Assembly: GCA_000697335.1 (NCBI GenBank)
Contig: JNEM01010739.1
Span: 1-30,163, forward strand
Reading direction: 5' to 3'
DNA from: Conidiobolus incongruus B7586
Taxonomy: Eukaryota; Entomophthoromycota; Entomophthoromycetes; Entomophthorales; Conidiobolaceae
Length of the DNA stretch: 30,163 bases
Part shown: one piece after another, positions 21,684 to 30,163 of the stretch
How the letters are laid out: every line of letters starts with the position of its first letter
Numbering within the stretch: position 1 is the stretch's first letter
Notes under the pieces: model-generated
Database searches by the model: none
Told to the model about the DNA's origin: nothing
What the model saw: the letters and a program-made list of their open reading frames with translations, nothing else
Translations under genes and position numbers: made by a program

Positions 21684-23509
21684 TAAATTTAAAATTTGTA
21701 TTTTTAATATAAAAACTCTAAGAAGTAAAGAATGAATCTGATATTCCCAAATTGGCAATCGGTGAATATTATTTCAATAATCAGGGGCTAAATAATATTT
21801 ATTTAATCAAGTCAATTTGATTTAACTAATATCTTGTTTAAGCTATTTAAGTCATATTGCAGACTGTGAAATGGTCGGCCTAATCAATGTGTTCCGTAAT
21901 TGGATCGTTTTTAAAAGTCGGTCCTTGGAAGAATTTGAAAGAAGGTCAAAAAATTCTAAAATGCATTACTAGATATTGAAATCATTTTTGTGTTTGTATT
22001 TGATAGCTGTAAGTAGATAAATTATTTACAATTTGAAATAATCCAACAATATTTTTAAAAAAGTATCACTTGTTATTTTTATAATTTGAATATAAAATAT
22101 TTTTTATAATTCCTGGTGAATTTGAAATAGTGTATTTTTTTATTATTTTAAATGAATTTTATACTATGAATTATTTGTAATAATTATGATATTAGAATTT
22201 ATGAAATTACTCATATTAGGGATTCCGAAAATGCACGTGCCTCGAAATCTTTCGGGTAATTGCTAATATTTAAGATTCAAAAACTGGTAATAGTGATAAA
22301 ATAAATTAATTTATTTTTTATATAAAATTTAACTTTCAAAGCAAATTGAATTTCAAAAAATTATAGTTCTGAAAATTAAAAATTTTATTAAATAGATGAT
22401 CCTTAGTCAATTCAACTATTGAAAATTTTTTTCAAAAAAAAAATAGAATTCTGAATAGAAAAATATTCATTAAAATTTTTTAATAATTAAAAATCAGTTA
22501 TATTATATTATAAATAAAATTTTGTCAAAAATGAAATATAATATGATTTTAATAATATTAATTTTTAAATAATATAATCAATATTAAAATTATATAAATT
22601 GAATTCAAAAATATCTAAATCTTTAATAATCAATATTATATAATTGATAGATAATAAATTGATTGAATACTTTGAATCCAATACATTTTCTAATATAATA
22701 ATATAACTATTTGATAAGCTGTCTTCAATTCAATATTAAATTCTATAATGAAAAATAAGAGATTTTTACAGCTGTTAATAATATAATCATTATTTATAAT
22801 TGAATAATTTTACGTCATCAATGTATAAGGATTAAAAATATCTTTAAATCAAATATATGAAACATTTTTGAAATTAATTTATAATTTTGACCTTGTTAAA
22901 CTTATAATTGAGTTTTATTATTCTTTATTTCATTATATATTAGAATTTTAGTGTAGTACAATTTCTATAGTAGCAAATAGGACTGAATAACTTTATAGAC
23001 AATTATTGAAGCATGTATGTTAATATAATAAAAAAATTTTGGAAGATATTATTATTGAAATTTTTAGAAAACTTAGATATGTCTAAATACTGACTTTGAT
23101 CAATGAGCATGACTTGAATTAAAAATGATTAGAATTGGAATCAAGTAACTTCCAAATCTAAAATTATGTAATAAAACATTGACAATACAAACAAACTTAT
23201 ATTAATTTTAAATAATAATTTTATTATTAAATTATTTATAAATGTAGTAAAATTTAATAAGTTTTATCTATGGTTATAGCGAATTTAAATTATATGAACC
23301 TATTATATAACCTTTAAAACAACTATATCCTTGAGATGCTGTTCGATTTTAAGCGTTGAATAAATATTTTTGACATAGTATATTCCCCATTAATATAATT
23401 AACTTATTGTTTATTTTTAACTCTTTGGTTAATTGAAATTGTTAAAAATTATTAATAATTTTATATATTACTAATAAACATATTAAATCAATACCTAAAT
23501 CCATAACTA
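21684..23509. other. AT-rich intergenic region upstream of UGT4
   Basis: About 1.8 kb with no gene. GC-richer words occur at 21870-21930 (CGG-containing) and at 22222-22256, where GCACGTGC (22233-22240), an E-box-type palindrome, sits among TCCGAAA and TTTCGGG. Beyond this I see nothing. Confidence 0.65.
22233..22240. promoter_or_regulatory. GCACGTGC, possible bHLH-type site
   Basis: A perfect 8-bp palindrome with the CACGTG core that fungal bHLH regulators bind. It lies about 620 bp upstream of UGT4. A single match gives only weak support. Confidence 0.25.
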
Positions 23510-25036
23510 TAGCATTAAAAGAAACACTTTGAACTGATATCCTTTCACATACGATATACAATAATCACCCTGCATTCAAGGCTCTAATTCACATGGAATT
23601 TCAAACGGTTTAGAGAATACAGCTTTATATATTTTATCAGATTAGGATCAATTCGCTAAAAACATTGAATTATTTTCGCATTGGGAAACCAAATATGTCA
23701 CTGATAGATTGTGTATGTTTGACATTAGCTCGTAGTAGAAATTAATCAACTCTTGTAAATTATTAAATTTTTATATAAACGTAGCTAGAGCTAGACTCCA
23801 TGCTGTCGACAAACTTTCCATTACCATAATTCTTCAAGAGACTTTCGTTTCGCGGTTGGTCACCATATATTGGCATCACTAGGATAGGAATCCCCGAGTA
23901 CATATCTTCGCCAACGCTTTGAATTCTTTGGTGGAATCGGAAAAATATGCTGTTGAGATGATTTAGAATAGATGCTTGTGAAGCTTATTTGAAAGTTTTA
24001 ATATGATAATGACTTCAGTCTAAAATACTATTAGCTAGATAGATTTGGAGATTCACTTAGTAAGTTTTTGTAAAAATTTCACAACACTACATCGATTACA
24101 TTGTATCAGTCACTAAATGGACTTCATAGTTCAATTTTTGAAACATGTTTTGACTTAATACTACACTGGAACAGAAAGCAAGCTATACTGTTTTGTGAGT
24201 ATCTAAGAATTGCCCTGATCCTGCTCCTAACTCTGCTACATGATTATCTGTTTCAGGTGCAATTAATTTATACCAGCTGGAATTATGTTCGAGTATTAAT
24301 TTTAATGTAGGTGTAGGAAAATTTCATCACTTGATCAAATACAGCAATTGGATTAGGATTGTGAAACACTGCAATTTCTCTCAAACTTGATTGATAACTC
24401 AACTCATTCACATGATGATTAAGATTATGAAGATGGGACAGAAAGTTGCTAGTTTGAAGCTTTGGTAAAAACCCAATGATTTGGTAATTCTGCAAGAACT
24501 TTCTTTTGCCTTAGTAATAAATGGAACTCTACCAACCCTTGAAATCCTATCACGAGAGTAATGTTATAATTTCTAGCGATATCCGAGTACAAGGTATTAG
24601 AATGAATCGCAAATAATCAAACCCATTTCTAAACCTGAAGACCTCTCATAGATTTGAAAACTATATAAGTATTCATGCACTAAACCCTCGACCCTTGGTA
24701 AAAGGCTCGGATATAACTGTATTCCTAATTTCTATCAAATGTTTTACTTTGTAAAATCTAACAGCTTCCTTAATAATACCCATGGTGCTACCTACATATT
24801 ATCCAATATATAGTTATATGATTTTATTGAATTTCAAATTGTCTTGGGAGTTATATAGGTAAAATAGTGGTCTTTATTGCATAGAATTTTCGAAGTTTCT
24901 AATAGGTCCTCGATCAGACTGTTTCTTCTAAATGTTGATGATAATACTATATTCAACGGTTCAATCGTATCTTACTTCGATGCGATTGGTAATGATTAAA
25001 ATATTTCCAGGTACCCATTAACAAAGAGGGTAACAT
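23510..25036 (-). pseudogene. Decayed UDP-glycosyltransferase gene of the UGT family
   Basis: Nearly full-length UGT similarity can be followed across several minus-strand frames, from EPLNIVLSS near 24960 down to the C-terminal juxtamembrane region near 23540. Numerous stops and frameshifts rule out a working enzyme. Recognisable blocks are GLIICDSF (near 24620), the NPNPIAVFDQVMKFSYTYI segment (about 24305-24360) and GIPILVMPIYGDQPRN (about 23840-23910). Key residues are lost: the catalytic Ser-His has become Ser-Leu and the SHGG of the donor site reads FHQR. No TATATAAA remains in the usual place. The juxtamembrane sequence CGTATGTGAAAG resembles UGT4 more than the other copies, and the two genes are tandem, so this is probably an old duplicate of the UGT4 lineage. 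The exact start is uncertain; ATGs exist at 25036 and 25044. Confidence 0.92.
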
Positions 25037-25044
25037 TATTTCAT

Positions 25045-26772
25045 TTATTTATTACTTTTAAGTATTATTGCTAGATATGCATAATCAGCATAATCAAAAA
25101 TACAAATAATATTGAATTCAATAAATCCTAGTCCTTCTCTTGGCTATTAATACTCTGCTATCATATTATCTATCCATATTTTCCTCAATAACTCTCAAAT
25201 CTAAAACAGTTATAAAAATAACTAGGATTAAAAAGTCAATTTTATTAAATTTAATCCAGTATAAGCTATTTTGGTCTCATTGAATATTCTAAATGGTTAC
25301 ATATTAACCACAATTCCTGGGTTGTGTTTAAAATATTTGATAAAATTATTTAATCTTTATATTTAAATTTTAATATTTAATTTTTGATAATAATAATAAA
25401 TTAAATTTTTATATATGAATAAAATTAATGTCCAATATTATAATTTATTAATAAAAATAAAAATAATATTCAGTTCTTTAAATATTTTTTTTATGTCATA
25501 AATAAAATTTTTAAATTTCAAAATTAATTTAAAATAATTTAATTAGGACTAAAAAAAATAATTAATATACTTGCGATGATAAGTAAACATACTTCAATTT
25601 TTGAAATTTCAATATATTTAAAAACTATTTTATTAATTATAGGATCACTCTAAGTTATTTACATTTATTAAAACTTCTGAATTTTATTCAATCAATTATA
25701 TTAAATGTTACACAGAAAGTCCACTCTATTATTTTTAAAAAATGCATTTTATGTAAGTTATAATATTACAGCTCTTTTTATATATGTTACATACTATTCA
25801 TTATAAAAAAACCTATTTGGTAATTTGCTTCAGTTCAGAAAAAGGAATTGCCTTTTTTAGTAAAATACATTAATCAAGAATTTTGCCAATCAGATTAATG
25901 GAATTTACCGAATTTTATAAATATTAGGAATATAAATGATTTATAATGATAACAAATATTAAATTAATATTGACATATATTTGATTAAGTTTCATTTAAA
26001 ATAGAAGTTAACTATAAATATATTATTAATCAATTTTACTCTCGGGTATCTCTCAGATATTATAAAATATTTAAATTTTTATTTGAATTTAGATATATTT
26101 AATGTATTAAATTATTAAAGAAATTGATTAAACAATTATGTTATTAAAGTATATGAAAATAAATTTTCAATAATTTGGGAAAATAAAAAGAAACAATATA
26201 TATTATAACTTACTTGATAGAAAATAGCTATAATATAAATATATGCAATTCAATCCAATTTTTCTACTATATCAACATATATCTATCTATCTATCAATTT
26301 CATCAACAAAAATTCACATCACACGAATTATCGGCCATGAAATTAATCCGAAAAAAATGATCAAGTTGATTGGAATTAGGGTTCTGAATTACTTTGAATC
26401 TCCACAATATTTGTAGTCAATGACAAATTAATCTCAGAAAACCAATTTAAATTCACTTCTCCTTAACAGTAACCAGTTTGTAAGAAATTTAAAACCTATG
26501 AATTAAATGAAATCATCAATTTTTTAATAATGATGAAGTTTGATCGGTTATTATAGGTTGAAATTCGGAATTTAAGTACCAGCCGAATTTAATCAATTTA
26601 ACCAAAAATTGATTTTAAATTTGATTAACTCATTTTAAATCCAACTATATCCTATTAAATCCTATTTTTATTATTATTATTATTATTTTTATCTTCATAT
26701 TCTAAAAATTACGGGACAATTAAAATATTTTTAAATTTGAAGTTTAATTTTAATAATAATTAAAATTTTGGG
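25045..26772. other. AT-rich region between the divergent pseudogene and UGT5
   Basis: No gene was found. It contains a short TATC run at about 26279-26296, an ATT run at 26669-26689, and the CGG-containing words ATCGGCC (26330-26336) and GATCGGTT (about 26542) upstream of UGT5. Otherwise nothing stands out. Confidence 0.65.
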
Positions 26773-26780
26773 TATATATA
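26773..26780 (+). promoter_or_regulatory. TATA-like element of UGT5
   Basis: TATATATA, 72 nt upstream of the UGT5 ATG. Position matches the other UGTs but the sequence lacks the terminal AAA of their octamer. Confidence 0.55.
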
Positions 26781-26844
26781 CACTTTAATTCAGACAAATA
26801 ATTAAGTATAACAAATTAAAAATTAAAAATTTCAATTAATCAAA

Positions 26845-28512
26845 ATGAAACTAACCAATTTATTATTGGGATGTTTGGCATTTATTCCTTCATCCTCATT
26901 TGCAACCAGTCATGATAATATTGAACCTTTGAATATTGTGTTATCATCATCTTTTGGAGGCAGAAGTCATATTAAGTATTTGTTAGAAATTTCTAAAATT
27001 TTAAGAGAAAGAGGCCACCATATTACTTATGCAACTACTGAAGGCAATTTTAAATTCAACAAACCCTATAACTATACTCTCTATAATATTGGAGGTACCG
27101 ATATGGATGTTCGTCAAGTTATGAAATCTATGGATTTAGAAGAAATGATGGAAAGATCAATGCAAGTTATGGCTGGTAAGTTCACACATTTGCTTGTCAA
27201 GTCATATGAAGATTCGTTTGAAAATTATGAAAAGTTATTCAAGACTCAAAAGGTTGATTTAATCATTTGTGATTTCTTTACTGGCGTATGTTCAGATGCA
27301 GCTAGAAAACATGGTATTCCAGTGATTATCGGGTTCCAAGGATTGAGCTTTGGTGTTGGATCTGCTCCTTTTATTACCAATACTATGGATAGTTCACCTA
27401 CTACCACAGATCAATTGAGCTTTTATCAAAGATTCAAACATGCTGTAATTGATCCAATTTACATGATTTATAACTTCATGCCAATGACTCGTGCCGTTAA
27501 CGCTGCTCGTGCTAAATATGGTATTCCTCACAATTCTAATCCTTGGGGTGCTTTTGACGAAGTGATGAAGATTTCTAACACCTATATTGGATTTGATGAC
27601 CCACGTCCAATTCCTTCTACTTTGAAATTGATTGGGCCTGTTACTGATGATGAAGTACCACCTCTCGATGCTGAACTACAACAATTATTAGATAATCATA
27701 AGGCCATGTATGTTGCATTCGGATCAAATGTCGTATTAACTCCTAGATTACTTAAAACATTAATGGGAGCTATGCAATTAGCTATTGATAATGGTTCAGT
27801 TGATGCAGTCTTATGGGGATTAGCTAATACTCATTCCGAAGATTTCCCTAAAACCTATGAAGTGAACGGACAAACCTATTCTACTAAGAGTATCTTAGAT
27901 GGAACTCACCCCTCAATCAAAGTTCTCAAATGGGCGCCTCAACCTTCAATCCTCAATCATCCTAACACTAAATTATTTATCTCTCACGGTGGTATTGAAA
28001 GTACTCACGAAGGTATCCACTCTGGTACTCCTATTCTTTGCATGCCTATTATGGGAGATCAACCTCGCAATGCACGTCTCTTGAAAAACAGAGGCATTGG
28101 TGACTTTGTTCACACTCGTACTACCAATTCCTACGATATTTACAACAAGATCAAAGAGCTTACTAGAGATGACAATATTGAATTGCAAGCACGTGTCAAG
28201 CACATCCAATCCATCAGTCGCAACAACAATGCTAAGCGCAAAGAAACCGCTAAATTCTTGGAACACTACGCTCAATCTGCTAAGATCTGTCGTCAAGCTA
28301 AACAACCTAAACCTTTTGAAATTCCCTGTGAGTTGGAGCCTTATATGCAAGCTGATTCCAGAATGTCATTCGTTGCTGCTTACAAGATTGACATCTTGTT
28401 GACTGTTGTAGGAATTGCCCTCAGTATCGTCGCTTTCAGTTTGTTTGTAATTTATCAACTATTCAAGAGAGTATTTAAGAATCCTTTGACAGAGAAGTTA
28501 AAGGATGAATAA
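26845..28512 (+). CDS. UGT5: ER-type membrane UDP-glycosyltransferase
   Basis: A complete single-exon gene of 555 residues, with signal peptide at 1-20 (MKLTNLLLGC), catalytic FGGRSH with His at 42, DLIICDF, AFGSN and an intact donor signature; the SHGG and MGDQPRN segments are clear. One membrane span lies near the C-terminus and the tail ends EKLKDE, K-x-K-x-x. UGT4 is its nearest relative in the window. Codon choice differs from its neighbours: CGT/CGC arginine codons and C-ending codons are frequent, most of all in the last third, where the gene is less AT-rich. This could reflect stronger expression. The promoter has TATATATA at 72 nt, and an AATAAA follows the stop by about 75 nt. Open frames at 27973-28350 minus, 27899-28084 plus and 28097-28402 plus are shadows. 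Confidence 0.96.
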   Translation: MKLTNLLLGCLAFIPSSSFATSHDNIEPLNIVLSSSFGGRSHIKYLLEISKILRERGHHITYATTEGNFKFNKPYNYTLYNIGGTDMDVRQVMKSMDLEEMMERSMQVMAGKFTHLLVKSYEDSFENYEKLFKTQKVDLIICDFFTGVCSDAARKHGIPVIIGFQGLSFGVGSAPFITNTMDSSPTTTDQLSFYQRFKHAVIDPIYMIYNFMPMTRAVNAARAKYGIPHNSNPWGAFDEVMKISNTYIGFDDPRPIPSTLKLIGPVTDDEVPPLDAELQQLLDNHKAMYVAFGSNVVLTPRLLKTLMGAMQLAIDNGSVDAVLWGLANTHSEDFPKTYEVNGQTYSTKSILDGTHPSIKVLKWAPQPSILNHPNTKLFISHGGIESTHEGIHSGTPILCMPIMGDQPRNARLLKNRGIGDFVHTRTTNSYDIYNKIKELTRDDNIELQARVKHIQSISRNNNAKRKETAKFLEHYAQSAKICRQAKQPKPFEIPCELEPYMQADSRMSFVAAYKIDILLTVVGIALSIVAFSLFVIYQLFKRVFKNPLTEKLKDE

Positions 28513-28584
28513 TTTAATCTGATTAGATTATTTTATATTTATATGATATTAAATTCATATTTTCTTTTCATTTTGTTAATAATC

Positions 28585-28590
28585 AATAAA
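28585..28590 (+). terminator. Candidate poly(A) signal of UGT5
   Basis: AATAAA about 75 nt after the UGT5 stop, comparable to UGT2 and UGT4. Confidence 0.4.
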
Positions 28591-29975
28591 AATAATATTA
28601 AAATAATTATATCATCAATTATTTATGAATAACATAAGATAAAAGTCTAATATTCAATATTTTTAATAACATTTTATTTTATCTATAATATATAATATTA
28701 GAATTTTATTAAATTATATAATTGTGAGTGGATGATTATAGAATAAAATAACAACACAGGATAAACTGATTTATCCGACTTACACTATGATTAAATGTAT
28801 ATTTTGCGCCTGGTTTCCCAACAAATATATCACTGCATAAAATTGTGATATAATTTGGAAATATAAATAAATCCTTATCATAAAAATTCAATTTATTGTT
28901 TAGTATCCATTTTAATCAATATTTTAATTATTTTAATTCAAACTAGATTAAAAAAAATTTAATCTAATTAAAATTTTCATATATAGATTATTGATTAAAC
29001 TAATCAAGTGGATTTTAAAAAAATTACTTTTTTTAGTTTAAATTAATTTGATATGAATTCTGAATAAAAATCTCTAAATTTTTATGATATAATAAATTAT
29101 GGTTAAATCTGGATTATCTAATCATTAGTTTTTGATGACAAATTTTGTTCATCGGTTTATTTAATATGATTGGCTAATATTGGATTATTTGTATCTCACA
29201 AATACCATTAATTTTATCCTAATTTTTGAATTAATTCATAAAAATTTTTTAATATTTGTATAGAATTGAAATATTTACTCTCAAAGTTTAGAGTAATGGG
29301 TAGTATAGATAAAAGCAAATAAATCTTATCAATAATTTATAAAAGATTGCTTAGTTTAGATTATATTATAAAATATAATGTTTTGATGTGTAATGAGGTA
29401 GTGGTTTACTCCTTAATTTGATAAATCCCTTTATTAATAGCTATGAGGGTTTAATTTGGCTTAGTCAGGTTTGCAGATTTTATTTTGTAGTATTATAGAA
29501 CATTCTACAAGAGTTTTCATTATCTTATTAATATTAATTGTTAAAGTATGCAAATATATCCTAGAGAGTTTAACAAATAATGATTTATATAACAATTTAA
29601 GGGATGGGTGATTGTGTACGCAATCATACAAGTGACTTAGAATAAAATTATAAAGTGTGATAAAGGAAGATAAATTTTGATTTAATAAGGTTGGATTTTC
29701 CTAAGTACAATTAATGTAACAGATGAAAGTGTTAATATGTGGTAATTGAATTGAAGTGATTACATGATTGAAGAAATACAGTAATGAAATTTCTTTACTC
29801 ACAAAATATTTTTGAATGATGCATGAATATCATAATATTTCAAATATTATTTTTCATCTGTATTTTTAAAATATTTCTAATTAATTAAAATATAAAGAAG
29901 AAAATTAAAAATTAAATATAAATCATTATTAAAATTTCTGTATAATTGTAAATATAATGAATTAGATTAAAATTT
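28591..29975. other. AT-rich DNA downstream of UGT5
   Basis: No coding sequence was found. Between about 29380 and 29780 G is more frequent on the plus strand, and the dyad TGATTG-N6-CAATCA lies at 29609-29626. The block resembles 9775-9960 in composition, and both contain TGATTG...CAATCA, but I could not align them further. Confidence 0.6.
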
Positions 29976-30057
29976 TTTAATTTCTGATTTTTCAAACATA
30001 TTATACATTTTGAAAGATTTTTTATATATAAAATATATAGGAAAATAAATATTTTCA

Positions 30058-30102
<45 letters not shown>

Positions 30103-30163
30103 TAATTATTTTTTTTTATTAAAATATTTTGATTTTAAAATTTATATTTAAATAGTAATTATC
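29976..30163 (-). repeat. Inverted repeat arm B, cut by the window edge
   Basis: Reverse-complement partner of 8322-8483, about 21.6 kb away. The main difference is the longer TA tract here. It continues to the last base of the window, so the full repeat is longer than what is seen. Confidence 0.75.
30061..30095. repeat. TA dinucleotide microsatellite inside repeat arm B
   Basis: An uninterrupted TA run of about 35 nt, at the place where arm A has a much shorter run. This points to slippage after the two arms separated. Confidence 0.95.

Noticed and set aside
24101-24495. Open frames 24101-24310 plus and 24283-24495 minus as separate genes
   Set aside because: The minus frame translates to a UGT segment and belongs to the pseudogene; the plus frame is its antisense.
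23510-25036. Repeat-induced point mutation as the cause of UGT decay
   Set aside because: The relic contains frameshifts and mixed substitutions, not only C-to-T changes, and the intact paralogues close by are unaffected.
1-28512. Bacterial origin or operon organisation
   Set aside because: Genes have signal peptides with C-terminal ER tails, eukaryotic TATA boxes, kilobase spacing on both strands, and an intron in the regulator.
1-30163. Viral, retroelement or transposase coding sequence
   Set aside because: No reverse transcriptase, integrase, transposase or capsid-like stretch was seen in any open frame; the repeats found are non-coding.

Overview
The window looks like nuclear DNA from a very AT-rich, early-diverging fungus, most likely entomophthoralean and Conidiobolus-like. 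This is inferred from four things: intergenic DNA that is almost pure A/T, single-exon genes with TATA boxes close to their ATG, a 52-nt intron, and a regulator with a fungal-specific transcription-factor domain beside a family of membrane-anchored UDP-glycosyltransferases. No database search was possible, so the organism is a guess. The gene families are firm.

Layout. A cluster of family-1 UDP-glycosyltransferase (UGT) genes dominates. UGT1 (1-1051, minus) runs off the left edge. UGT2 (3020-4684, minus) follows. A gene-poor stretch of about 5.3 kb then holds degenerate repeats. A transcription-factor gene lies at 10101-11781 (minus, two exons). It is divergent from UGT3 (14752-16416, plus), and the roughly 3 kb between them contains two blocks that are clearly richer in G+C (13371-13690 and 13911-14230), with inverted-repeat candidate operators. 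After about 3.5 kb of AT-rich DNA come UGT4 (19951-21612, minus), a decayed UGT pseudogene (about 23510-25036, minus) and UGT5 (26845-28512, plus). The window ends in AT-rich DNA carrying an inverted copy of a sequence found near 8.4 kb.

How the genes may work together. All four complete UGTs have an N-terminal signal peptide, a Ser-His catalytic motif, a C-terminal sugar-nucleotide binding motif, one membrane span near the C-terminus and a K-x-K-x-x tail. This is the layout of type I ER-membrane UGTs of the animal kind. They probably glycosylate lipophilic acceptors on the lumenal side of the ER. The donor-binding half is strongly conserved, while a segment near residues 82-115 differs in every copy, which suggests divergence in acceptor choice. 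The transcription factor is a natural candidate regulator, but this is inferred from position only. Its putative zinc-binding N-terminus has four cysteines instead of the usual six.

I see no CRISPR array, no convincing rRNA or tRNA gene, and no viral or retroelement coding sequence.
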